Below, in pieces: positions 52,887 to 61,419 of a stretch of DNA of 64,000 nucleotides. How positions within the stretch are numbered: position 1 is the stretch's first letter; each line of letters opens with the position of its first letter. Both the position numbers and the translations under genes were made by a program. The stretch spans positions 62,001 through 126,000 of the forward strand of contig NZ_LROZ01000001.1 in assembly GCF_001549985.1 (NCBI RefSeq), read 5' to 3'. Source of the stretch: Myroides odoratus. Lineage in GTDB: Bacteria; Bacteroidota; Bacteroidia; Flavobacteriales; Flavobacteriaceae. The notes beneath the pieces are model-generated. The model had not been told where the DNA came from and did not search any database. It saw nothing but the letters and a program-made list of their open reading frames with translations.

Positions 52887-52952
52887 CTAGCATTAAAATC
52901 ACAAAAAAGTTACTTTTTTCTCATTCTTATCGTTTTCTAACCTAGCATTAAA
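52887..52952 (+). repeat. Direct repeat CTAGCATTAAA upstream of the response regulator
   Basis: Two identical 11-mers lie at 52887-52897 and 52942-52952, exactly 55 bp apart (five times 11). They are upstream of the -7 box TATTTTTG at 52989-52996 of the two-component operon and may be binding sites; this is tentative. Confidence 0.4.
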
Positions 52953-52988
52953 TTTCTTTAATGTTAATTTTCAACCACTTATAAGTTT

Positions 52989-52996
52989 TATTTTTG
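52989..52996 (+). promoter_or_regulatory. -7 box of the two-component operon
   Basis: TATTTTTG matches TAnnTTTG exactly and lies 18 bp before the response regulator ATG. Confidence 0.5.
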
Positions 52997-53014
52997 TTCT
53001 AAAATGCACTAGTT

Positions 53015-53692
53015 ATGAACATATTATTGGTTGAAGATGAGGCGAATGTGTCTAATTTTATTCGCAAAGGACTCGAAGAGAGTCAACATAAAGTAACCTT
53101 GGCTTATGAGGGTTTCATGGGGCTAAAACTAGCGATGGAGCACGAATTTGATCTCATTATTTTAGATGTGATTCTCCCCAATATGAATGGGTTTGATCTC
53201 TGTCAAGAAATCAAAAAACACAAATCGGATACTCCTGTATTAATGCTTACTGCCCTATCTACTTTACACGATAAAATCAAAGGTTTCAATATGGGAGCTG
53301 ATGATTACTTGACCAAACCTTTTCATTACGAAGAGCTTTTACTACGCATCAATGCCTTGACCCGACGCATGAAAATGGCCGTTCCCAGCTTGGCCTATAC
53401 GGTTGACAATTTGGTTATGAATTGCTTTCAGAAAAAAGTATATCGCGATCAGGTCGAAATCAACCTAACCCAAAAAGAATATCATTTACTGGAATACTTT
53501 CTCCTCAACAAAAACCGCGTATTGAGTCGCGCGCAAATTGCAGAGGCTGTATGGGGTATTGATTTTGATCGAGGAACAAACCTCATCGATGTATACATCA
53601 ATTACCTGAGAAGAAAACTAAACAAAAATCAAGAGACTACACTGATTCAAACTGTCATTGGTATGGGGTATATTTTAAAAGATGAACAATGA
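53015..53692 (+). CDS. OmpR/PhoB-family response regulator
   Basis: This 225-residue regulator has a receiver domain (LVEDEANVSNF, phosphorylated Asp in LIILDVILPN at about 51, Thr in MLTAL, Lys in YLTKPFHYEELLLRI) and a C-terminal winged-helix domain with LTQKEYHLLEYFLLNKNRVLSR and NLIDVYINYLRRKL. It overlaps the histidine kinase gene by 4 bp (ATGA). OmpR/PhoB proteins bind direct repeats about 11 bp apart, and such an array lies before the SusC gene downstream, its likely target. Confidence 0.93.
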   Translation: MNILLVEDEANVSNFIRKGLEESQHKVTLAYEGFMGLKLAMEHEFDLIILDVILPNMNGFDLCQEIKKHKSDTPVLMLTALSTLHDKIKGFNMGADDYLTKPFHYEELLLRINALTRRMKMAVPSLAYTVDNLVMNCFQKKVYRDQVEINLTQKEYHLLEYFLLNKNRVLSRAQIAEAVWGIDFDRGTNLIDVYINYLRRKLNKNQETTLIQTVIGMGYILKDEQ

Positions 53693-55059
53693 AAATAAGA
53701 ACTAGACTCTCCTTACAATTTATCGGTTTATTTGCCATTTTGCTTTTAGGTGTACTGACCTCTATTTACTTTGTTGTCGCTACCCAATGGAAAAAGAATT
53801 TCTTTCGTCAATTGGAAGATCGCGCCATTACTGTAGGGCATAATTATTTAGCAGAAGACAATTTCACCAAGGCTGAATATGATGAGGTACTGCGCAAATT
53901 TCCACGTACCTTACCCCAAGAGCAAATTCGCATTTATACCTCTACGTTTGAACCCACCTATATCGCGGAACAAGAATTGCGATGGGATAAATCGCTCTTA
54001 CAACAAATCTACACCCATAAAAAGGTGCAATTTCAGCAAGAAGGTAATTTCATTGTGGGGATCTTCTATGAGGACAATTCTGGAAATTATATTATTGTAG
54101 CCAAAGCAGCCAATGTCAATGGAGAAAAAGCACTGCATCAATTGCGTAGCATCATGCTTTTTAGTCTTTTGATTGCTTTGATTATCACCTTTATCTTGTC
54201 GAGAATTTTCTCCAATTCCTTATTAAACCCGATTAAAAGCATCATCAATCACGTTCAGGATAAAGACGTTGAAAATTTAGTTCAACCCATCCCCGTTGAC
54301 CATATGTCAAAGGATGAAATTAAAACCTTAAGCGACACCATCAATACGTTGTTTTTGCGTTTACACACTTCTTTTGACAACCAACAATCCTTTGTTTCAC
54401 ATGCCTCTCATGAACTCAAAACACCAATTGCCTCTATGATGGGCAATGCGGAAATTGCTTTGCGCAGTCCGCGCACAGAAGCCGAATACCAAGAAGTATT
54501 AGCCGGCATTGTTAAAGATGCAAGTCACATCAATCGCATCATCAATAATTTATTGACGTTATCGCAATTAAATAACGCGCGTTACTCCTTACAGGAAACG
54601 TCATTTGAGGCGTTTTGGTGGACCTTACTCGATCACTTGGTAGCGACCCAAAAGGATATAAACCTCAACCTAGCCATAGAAACACAAGAAGAATTATATG
54701 CTTTATATTTTAATGGAAATTCTCATTTACTTGAACTTGCACTTTCCAATATCATTCTCAATGCACATAAATTTTCTCATCAAGCTCCCATCCAATTAAC
54801 CTTGCGCACAACAGCCAACGATATCCTTATTAGTATTGAAGACCAAGGAATTGGAATCAATCAAGAGGATTTGGATAAGTTATTTCTTCCCTTTTTCCGT
54901 TCCCCTAATGCTTTAGGTATTAAAGGAACTGGATTAGGTTTATCGTTAGCCCATAAAATTATTGAATTACACCAAGGTAGTTTACTGGTTAACTCCATTC
55001 TTCACCAAGGAACAACCGTGACGATCCGCCTGCCTAAACGCATCAAAACAACAGATTAA
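53689..55059 (+). CDS. Sensor histidine kinase
   Basis: This 456-residue membrane kinase has a first helix at about 10-31, a periplasmic sensor region of about 120 residues, a second helix at about 153-171 and a HAMP-like linker. The dimerisation helix carries the phosphorylated His241 in SHASHELKTP, and the ATPase domain has N box NIILNAHKF, G1 DQGIGI and G2 GTGLGLSLA. The periplasmic domain shows no family I can name, so the signal is unknown. It is coupled to the response regulator and lies 98 bp before the SusC gene. Confidence 0.93.
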   Translation: MKIRTRLSLQFIGLFAILLLGVLTSIYFVVATQWKKNFFRQLEDRAITVGHNYLAEDNFTKAEYDEVLRKFPRTLPQEQIRIYTSTFEPTYIAEQELRWDKSLLQQIYTHKKVQFQQEGNFIVGIFYEDNSGNYIIVAKAANVNGEKALHQLRSIMLFSLLIALIITFILSRIFSNSLLNPIKSIINHVQDKDVENLVQPIPVDHMSKDEIKTLSDTINTLFLRLHTSFDNQQSFVSHASHELKTPIASMMGNAEIALRSPRTEAEYQEVLAGIVKDASHINRIINNLLTLSQLNNARYSLQETSFEAFWWTLLDHLVATQKDINLNLAIETQEELYALYFNGNSHLLELALSNIILNAHKFSHQAPIQLTLRTTANDILISIEDQGIGINQEDLDKLFLPFFRSPNALGIKGTGLGLSLAHKIIELHQGSLLVNSILHQGTTVTIRLPKRIKTTD

Positions 55060-55063
55060 TTTT

Positions 55064-55132
55064 TTTTAATCCCATTTTAATCTCTCCTTTATCTCGGTTT
55101 AAAGTCCTTTTAATCTCGTCTCCATAGGTTTG
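55064..55132 (+). promoter_or_regulatory. Five 11-bp-phased direct repeats and -7 box of the SusC/SusD operon
   Basis: Copies of TTTTAATCTC start at 55064, 55075, 55086, 55097 and 55108, an exact 11-bp period. The second and fifth match perfectly, the first has one mismatch and the third and fourth have three each. The -7 box TAGGTTTG is at 55125-55132, 8 bp past the last repeat, and there is no TTTG -33 element. This is the expected layout for an activating OmpR/PhoB-type response regulator, such as the one encoded at 53015. Confidence 0.65.
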
Positions 55133-55157
55133 TATTCTAATTTAATTGCAAACCACA

Positions 55158-58100
55158 ATGCGTAAAACAAAAAGACTCTTAACCACCTTACTCTTTTGTT
55201 TCAGCTTATTGAGTGCACAAGCACACGATAAAAAAACGCCAATTTTAGTGCGAGATGCCGAAACTTTACTCCCTTTACCTGGAGTGACTATTGAAAATAT
55301 CAGCAAAAAAGAATATAGTTTCACCTTAGAGGATGGTTCCTTTGATCTACAAGTAGAGGAAAAAGAAACCATCCAATTGCGATTGTCTTACTTGGGGTAT
55401 CAAGAGCAGTTCATCACGATTGAAGGTACCACCCTACCAAAAACTATTGATTTACATATTGAAGAAAATGTATTGGATGGCATTGTCATCACGGGTTATA
55501 CCAAGCAATCAAAAGGAAGAACGACGGGTGCTGTAGGAAAAATTGAAGCGAAAGCGCTCAATCAATTACAGGTTAGTTCGATGGATCAAGCCTTACAAGG
55601 ACAAGTTCCTGGTTTGTACGTCGCTTCTCCATCAGGGCAACCAGGAACTCCGGGACGTGTTACCATCCGCGGAATCGGTTCCTTACAAGATGAAAACACC
55701 AATCCGCTTTACATCTTAAATGGTATGCCTATTTCTCCAGAAACATTTACCTCTCTTCCTCCAGAAGACTTTGAAGATATTACTGTATTAAAAGATGCAG
55801 CTGCGACTGCTCCATACGGTTCTCGAGGCGCTAACGGTGTCATCGTTATCACTTCTAAAAAAGGAATGGCCAATACCCCCTTGCAAGTGACCTATCAAAC
55901 CCAATATGGTTTTGCACAAGCAAACAACAGCAAATGGGATATGATGAATACCAACCAACGCTTGGAATTTGAAGAACTACTACAAGATCCAGATTTGCCT
56001 GGTTGGGCCTATTCTCAAAAAAATCCATACAAAATGGTGAATGGGATAGCCGTTGCCAAAACGGATGAAGATTATATTAATGATACACAACGCTTAAATC
56101 AAATCAGACAAACCAATATTGATTGGCGCAAAAAGATCTTGCGCAAAGGAATCATTCAATCCCATGCGTTGAGTTTAACTAGTGGAACTGAAAAAACACA
56201 ACACTATACTTCATTTAATTATTACAAGCAAGAGGGTGTTTTGTATAATTCAGGTTTAGAACGTTTTACTATTAATTCCAATATTCACCATCAGAGCAAA
56301 CGATTTAAAGCCGATTTTTTCATCAACTTGGCACAAAGCAACAGTAAAGAGTCGGAATCGGATTTTGACGTCAGCGAAACTAACCCTGTAGCCTCTCTTT
56401 ACTTTGCTTTGCCTTATGAAAATCCCTATGATGAAAACGGACAACTGCAACCAGGTACGAATCGCTTTGGAACAAATGCATTGGCCATGTACCAAGATGT
56501 GAATCGAAAAACAATTGGACTGAAAGGAGTGCTCTCTGGGAATTTTTCTTATGCCTTAACGGATGAACTGAAATTAACCTCAACACTTGGGGTGGATTAT
56601 GGCAAATACTCCAATACACACATCATCAAACCAGATACCTATTTTGGTGAATTAGTAGAAGAAGGTGGACAAGGCATGTACAGCCAAGGGGACCAAAATA
56701 AAATCAATACGATGAGCAATTTTGGTTTCAACTATAGAACGCAATGGGACAAACATGAAATAGAAGCGATTGGATTAGTAGAGATGAATCGCTATAAATA
56801 CGATTACCACGGATTTACTGGATTTGGATTAATTAACGGATTGGATCAAACGCCTTCCGGTATTACACCTGGAACACCAGAAAACGATTTTATCCCCAAA
56901 GTAGAAGGTGGTGCATCAGAAAATCTATTGGTTTCTCAAATTGCCTTGTTGCGCTATTCCTATGAAAACAAATACACCCTAAGTGGTAGTTTAAGACGAG
57001 ATGGTTCTTCTCGTGTTCCCTCAGCAAATCGCTACAAGTATTTCTATGCATTAGGCGGAAATTGGAACATGAAATACGAAGATTTCCTTATGGACAACGA
57101 AGTAATCTCTACCGCAAGAATGCGTATTAGTTACGGATTAACTGGAAATGCCAATGGGTTCGCTAGTGATTTTGGTTACCGTCGTTTATATGGTCCTGGA
57201 CAATACAATGGACAAACGGGATTGGTTCCAACTACACCAGGGAATGCCAATTACAATTGGGAGATGAATCGCATTTTCGATTTAGGTCTTGAAGTGGGAT
57301 TATTTAAAAATCGCCTCGTTGCAGAAGTTGATTTTTACAACCGAATTACGAGTGATTTATTTATTGACCGCACCTTATCGATGACTTCTGGTTTTGAATC
57401 CCTTCCTTCTAATTTAGGAAAGATCCGCAACCGAGGAATAGAGTTCAAAATTGCTGGAGATCTTATTAGACAAGGGGATTTCACTTGGAATATGGGTCTT
57501 AACCTCGCGTTTAACAAGAATAAAATTCTCAGCTTAGGGGAAGAAGACGATATCGTAACGGAGGATTACTCCATCCATCAAGTCGGAAAATCATTGGGAC
57601 ATTTCTATATGGTGCGTTGGGCAGGCGTAAATACGCAAACAGGAGCTCCCCAGTACTTAGACAAAGAAGGCAACATAACGGATGTTTATGATCCTGAAAA
57701 TGCGGTATTAGTCAAAGGGAGTTTTGATCCTGCTTGGAAAGGAGGAATCACCACAAGTTTCCGATACAAGAACTTAGAAGTAAGTGCATTATTTTCGTTC
57801 ATCAAGGGAATGTATCGTTTGAATACAGGCGAATTCTACCGTACCTCAGCCGATCCGAATTACCGCCTATACAATCAATCCACGAGTATGTTGGACATGT
57901 GGCAAAAACCAGGGGATGAAAGCAGTAATCCACATCCAAGCTATACCAGATACTTAACGGATCGGGAACTACAACGTGCAGATTATCTGAAATTGAGAAA
58001 TTTAAACGTCAACTACAAATTCACTGATTTGGGTAGAGCGGGTAAATTCATCAAAGAAGTAAACGTCTTTGCACAAGGATCAAATTTAATTACGTGGACG

Positions 58101-58199
58101 AAATGGAAAGGACAAGATCCTGAAGATGACAACAATTGGTACCAATATGAATATCCGCTACCTCGTACCATTACAGCTGGTTTAAAAGTAATTTTCTAA
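55158..58199 (+). CDS. SusC/RagA family TonB-linked outer-membrane transporter
   Basis: This 1013-residue protein begins with a signal peptide (to about SAQAH), then a carboxypeptidase-like domain (VRDAETLLPLPGVTIENI, LSYLGYQEQFI) and a plug with GQVPGLYVASPSGQPGTPGRVTIRGIGS, PLYILNGMPI and TVLKDAAATAPYGSRGANGVIVITSKKG, all SusC hallmarks. A beta barrel ending in TITAGLKVIF follows. It imports a ligand captured by the SusD partner. I use the ATG at 55158; a TTG four codons upstream is the only other start. The substrate is unknown, and no polysaccharide-degrading enzyme is adjacent. Confidence 0.93.
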   Translation: MRKTKRLLTTLLFCFSLLSAQAHDKKTPILVRDAETLLPLPGVTIENISKKEYSFTLEDGSFDLQVEEKETIQLRLSYLGYQEQFITIEGTTLPKTIDLHIEENVLDGIVITGYTKQSKGRTTGAVGKIEAKALNQLQVSSMDQALQGQVPGLYVASPSGQPGTPGRVTIRGIGSLQDENTNPLYILNGMPISPETFTSLPPEDFEDITVLKDAAATAPYGSRGANGVIVITSKKGMANTPLQVTYQTQYGFAQANNSKWDMMNTNQRLEFEELLQDPDLPGWAYSQKNPYKMVNGIAVAKTDEDYINDTQRLNQIRQTNIDWRKKILRKGIIQSHALSLTSGTEKTQHYTSFNYYKQEGVLYNSGLERFTINSNIHHQSKRFKADFFINLAQSNSKESESDFDVSETNPVASLYFALPYENPYDENGQLQPGTNRFGTNALAMYQDVNRKTIGLKGVLSGNFSYALTDELKLTSTLGVDYGKYSNTHIIKPDTYFGELVEEGGQGMYSQGDQNKINTMSNFGFNYRTQWDKHEIEAIGLVEMNRYKYDYHGFTGFGLINGLDQTPSGITPGTPENDFIPKVEGGASENLLVSQIALLRYSYENKYTLSGSLRRDGSSRVPSANRYKYFYALGGNWNMKYEDFLMDNEVISTARMRISYGLTGNANGFASDFGYRRLYGPGQYNGQTGLVPTTPGNANYNWEMNRIFDLGLEVGLFKNRLVAEVDFYNRITSDLFIDRTLSMTSGFESLPSNLGKIRNRGIEFKIAGDLIRQGDFTWNMGLNLAFNKNKILSLGEEDDIVTEDYSIHQVGKSLGHFYMVRWAGVNTQTGAPQYLDKEGNITDVYDPENAVLVKGSFDPAWKGGITTSFRYKNLEVSALFSFIKGMYRLNTGEFYRTSADPNYRLYNQSTSMLDMWQKPGDESSNPHPSYTRYLTDRELQRADYLKLRNLNVNYKFTDLGRAGKFIKEVNVFAQGSNLITWTKWKGQDPEDDNNWYQYEYPLPRTITAGLKVIF

Positions 58200-58211
58200 A
58201 AGATAATACAG

Positions 58212-59588
58212 ATGCATACAACAACATATACCCTAAAAAACAGCGTTCTGCTCCTACTCGCTCTTGTCTTTTTGACGAGTTGTGATCGCATGTTAGACAT
58301 CGATCCGAAAGAAAACGTGGATTCCGATCAGATTTACAAATCCGTCCGCTACTTTGAATATGGTGTAGTGGGAGTTTATAACAATTTACACTTAGAATAC
58401 TCTACTTTATTGGGATCCATTATGGCGGATGAATGTAAATTGAGTAATGAAAATACGGGGGTAGATGGTTATGCCGTTCACCTCAACCGATGGACCTATA
58501 GCTCAGATGATGAACTCCTTCACGAAACGTGGAAAGATTACTACCATACCCTTTATAAAATCAATACCTTATTGGAAAATAAAGATCGTGTACCCCAAGA
58601 ATCTGCAGAAGATCAGGCGGCCATGGCCCTATTAGAAGGTGAGTTAAAAGGATTACGTGCGATGATTCACTTTGAGCTCCATCGCATCTTTGGTGATTCT
58701 GATGCAAAAACGGGACAAGCCTTCACCGTTCCTTATGTTACGAGTACGGATTTATTCCAAAAACCGGGTAAAACACCAATAACCGACTTTTATGCTTTGC
58801 TATGGAAAGACCTACAAGCTGCAGAAGAGCATTTGACCAATACACATGCGCCGACACGATTTTCACTAGACGCCACTTATGCTTTAGCTGCACGAGTAGC
58901 CCTCTACCAAAAGGAGTACCCTCGAGCCATCACCTATGCAACAAAAGTCATGAGTCAATATGCCCTAGCCACAAAAGAACAATACACGGCTTTTTGGAGA
59001 GCGAATCAAACAGCAGAAGTTATTTTTAAATTAGCCAGAAACAATGAGGATGACCTACGCCCCAACACCTTGTGGTATAACTTCAACACGGGAAAGAGCT
59101 TATTTTATGGAGCAACGAAACTAATTCGCTCCTACGAAGAGGAGGATGTGCGTCTCTCGCTTTTCTTTGGGGAAGAGCAAGCGAATCAGATTGCCAAATA
59201 CGCAGGGGAAGGAAATGAGAATCGAATCAGTGATTTACCTGTATTTCGCCTAGCAGAAGTCTATTTGATTCGAGCAGAGGCTTACCTCAAAACTGGAGCC
59301 CATAGCCAGGCCCTAGCAGATATTCAAGCCCTTGTTCAAGCAAGAACAGAAGCCGATTACGAGTCAACAACTTTGGATGAAGACCAGCTCTTAACGGAGC
59401 GATTCAAAGAATTGGCATTTGAAGGGCATCGCTACTTTGATTTAAAGCGACTGGGAAAACCGCTGGAACGCCAACCAGAAGACCTCGCTGCTCCTACCGA
59501 CCTCAGCCAATTGTTCTTCGGTCAACCGTTATATCAATTGCCAATTCCATTGAAAGAAGTACAAAGTAATCCAAACTTAGGGAATTAG
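58212..59588 (+). CDS. SusD/RagB family outer-membrane lipoprotein
   Basis: This 458-residue lipoprotein (VFLTSC, Cys24) has the SusD pattern: an N-terminal DRMLDIDPKENVDSDQIYKSV, helical TPR-like units (LLEGELKGLRAMIHFELHRIFGD) and the C-terminal signature FRLAEVYLIRAEAYLKTGAHSQALADIQALVQAR followed by ELAFEGHRYFDLKRLGKP. It caps the SusC barrel at the cell surface and binds the nutrient. It starts 12 bp after susC and ends the operon. Confidence 0.93.
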   Translation: MHTTTYTLKNSVLLLLALVFLTSCDRMLDIDPKENVDSDQIYKSVRYFEYGVVGVYNNLHLEYSTLLGSIMADECKLSNENTGVDGYAVHLNRWTYSSDDELLHETWKDYYHTLYKINTLLENKDRVPQESAEDQAAMALLEGELKGLRAMIHFELHRIFGDSDAKTGQAFTVPYVTSTDLFQKPGKTPITDFYALLWKDLQAAEEHLTNTHAPTRFSLDATYALAARVALYQKEYPRAITYATKVMSQYALATKEQYTAFWRANQTAEVIFKLARNNEDDLRPNTLWYNFNTGKSLFYGATKLIRSYEEEDVRLSLFFGEEQANQIAKYAGEGNENRISDLPVFRLAEVYLIRAEAYLKTGAHSQALADIQALVQARTEADYESTTLDEDQLLTERFKELAFEGHRYFDLKRLGKPLERQPEDLAAPTDLSQLFFGQPLYQLPIPLKEVQSNPNLGN

Positions 59589-59620
59589 TGATGATGATGG
59601 GTTATGAGTTATGGGTTAAG
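59588..59620. repeat. Heptamer-type repeat after the SusD gene
   Basis: GATGATGATGGGTTATGAGTTATGGGTTA belongs to the TATGRGT family seen at 7833, again directly after a stop codon. Confidence 0.65.
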
Positions 59621-59670
59621 TTGATTACTTATAACTGATTGCACCCATAATTCAGCCACAATTAAAAATA

Positions 59671-59706
59671 AAAAAATCCTGTAGAAAAATATCTACGGGA
59701 TTTTTT
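59671..59706. terminator. Terminator of the SusC/SusD operon
   Basis: AAAAAATCCTGTAG pairs with CTACGGGATTTTTT (one G-T pair) with A and T runs on both sides. Confidence 0.85.
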
Positions 59707-59729
59707 ATTTCATCTCTATCAGATAAATG

Positions 59730-59768
59730 CTCACCATCTCACCGTCTCTTCATCTCTTCATCTCACTG
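59730..59768. repeat. CACCATCTCACCGTCTC repeat (complement of the GGTGAG family)
   Basis: The stretch consists of CTCACCATCTCACCGTCTC and CTTCATCTCTTCATCTCAC units, the reverse complement of the array at 19498. It lies between the SusD terminator and the convergent lipoprotein gene. Confidence 0.7.
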
Positions 59769-59833
59769 ATTTTATATTTATTTTAATGTTCAAAAATCTC
59801 TACTTCACTTCGATTTCCATTCTCCAATAAAAA

Positions 59834-60373
59834 CTATCCTTCAAAATCACCGCAATCGTGTACTTCAAATGTTTCTAACAAACTGCGTAACGTATAAAAA
59901 GAAGCTTCTCTAAACATGGATTCATCAATTTCATCACCAATAACCTTCAAACTATATACGGGATACTCTTCTACTTGTTCAAATACAAACGTATGAGATT
60001 GGGTACGAATACTAATCTGCTTGCCTTTTTCTTCCACTGATTCTATGGTATACGAAACTTGACTGTGTAAATCACACGCATTCATCAAATTAATCATCTC
60101 TCCGTCGATTAAGATATTCACCACATCACACGCATAACAATTCCCTCCAAATTCCAATCCATACTTGGTTGTTACGTCTTTAGAAGCAGGTTCAACAATC
60201 TCCATGGGAACCAGTAATTCGCTGCTTATCTTTTTCAATACAGCAGTACTTTCAAACGCTTTGGCAACTTCTTCTTTGGTTGTTGCTTGATGTGCAGGTA
60301 CTTCTTGTTGTGTGTTTTGTTTACACCCTAGGGTAAACAAGCATACAATGGCTAAGGTCAATAGTTTTTTCAT
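59834..60373 (-). CDS. Lipoprotein with CxxC motif, function unknown
   Basis: This 179-residue protein has a lipoprotein signal (FTLGC, Cys17), a Gln/Thr/Ala-rich linker and then a compact domain with GGNCYACDVVNILIDGEMINLMNACDL (about residues 76-102) and a C-terminal HDCGDF. The C-x2-C pair plus two further Cys could bind metal or form disulfides. I recognise no family. It is followed upstream on the same strand by the TPR gene, 67 bp away, and is probably a separate unit. Confidence 0.7.
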   Translation of the reverse strand: MKKLLTLAIVCLFTLGCKQNTQQEVPAHQATTKEEVAKAFESTAVLKKISSELLVPMEIVEPASKDVTTKYGLEFGGNCYACDVVNILIDGEMINLMNACDLHSQVSYTIESVEEKGKQISIRTQSHTFVFEQVEEYPVYSLKVIGDEIDESMFREASFYTLRSLLETFEVHDCGDFEG

Positions 60374-60440
60374 GTGAGTTGGTTTACTACAAAGGTAGTA
60401 TTTCTGACGTGAAAGTTAATACAGTTCTTGTAATTTGATT

Positions 60441-61274
60441 CTATTCATTTTGCTTTTGCTTTGGTATTTGATACGGATAACGTTCATATATTGCATTGGC
60501 TTCATTAATTGAAAACCCCTGTTGGTTATAGGTAAAAAATAAATCTGAAGTTGCTTTGATTTTTTCCTCTGATTCTTTCATTTTCCATTGACACAACCCT
60601 TTATAATAATAGGCATCTGAAAATTCTTTGTAGTTGACCACCGCTTGATCAAAATAAGCAATCGCTTCTGTAAAGCGCTCTTGCTCATAACAAACAATAC
60701 CCAAATAGAAAAGCTCCAAGTGATGTACCTCGGGGAATACCTCTTTCTGCTTGGCTACCGCTCGTTTAAAATAGGTTTCAGCTTTGTCAAATTCATTCAG
60801 TTGTAAATACGATAAGCCAATGTAAAAACTGTAGGTGTGATCCATTTCATAGCGATCCCCCCAATTAGCGATACAGGTTTCAAAATCTACAATAGCCTCG
60901 CGATAGGTTTTAGCGAAGACACATTTGATAAAAGCACGGTAGCCCAAATATCGTTCTAGATCGTATTTGACCGCTTGGTCAATATACTCCATTCCCACTT
61001 CGTATTTTCTGCTTTTAAAGTACGGCATAGCCTTTTGCTGCCACAAATAGGCAATGGTGGAATCTTGTGCTAATCCTTCATCCAAGGCCTCTTGCCATTC
61101 TTTCAAATTAAAGGTATAGCTATAATGGTGGGCTTTGTTGGTCGCATAGGTTTCAATAATCTCTTCTTGCTTGGCCTTTTGCTCAGGCGTAAGCTGCCGT
61201 TGTTTCAAGTTTTGTTGCCCTTGAATCTGTTGACAACTAATGAAGAGCAATAGGATTAATGGGAGGTATTTCAT
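60441..61274 (-). CDS. Tetratricopeptide-repeat lipoprotein
   Basis: This 277-residue protein starts with a lipoprotein signal (LLFISC, Cys14) when read from ATG 61274; an in-frame start 20 residues upstream would spoil the signal. The body contains about five TPR-like repeats, clearest in HTYSFYIGLSYLQLNEFDKAETYFKRAV, ELFYLGIVCYEQERFTEAIAYFDQAV and AYYYKGLCQWKMKE. It is a protein-protein interaction scaffold in the periplasm; the partner is unknown. Confidence 0.82.
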   Translation of the reverse strand: MKYLPLILLLFISCQQIQGQQNLKQRQLTPEQKAKQEEIIETYATNKAHHYSYTFNLKEWQEALDEGLAQDSTIAYLWQQKAMPYFKSRKYEVGMEYIDQAVKYDLERYLGYRAFIKCVFAKTYREAIVDFETCIANWGDRYEMDHTYSFYIGLSYLQLNEFDKAETYFKRAVAKQKEVFPEVHHLELFYLGIVCYEQERFTEAIAYFDQAVVNYKEFSDAYYYKGLCQWKMKESEEKIKATSDLFFTYNQQGFSINEANAIYERYPYQIPKQKQNE

Positions 61275-61419
61275 CGTGTTTTTTATTAAATGTAGGGATA
61301 ATTTGCGCGGGAAGGGGATAATTACAATAAACAAACTTTAAAATACTAGATGATGAGGTAAGACATTCTTTTTAAATTGTATTTTTTATTTGATATTTGA
61401 ATAAAATCAATAAAAAAAT

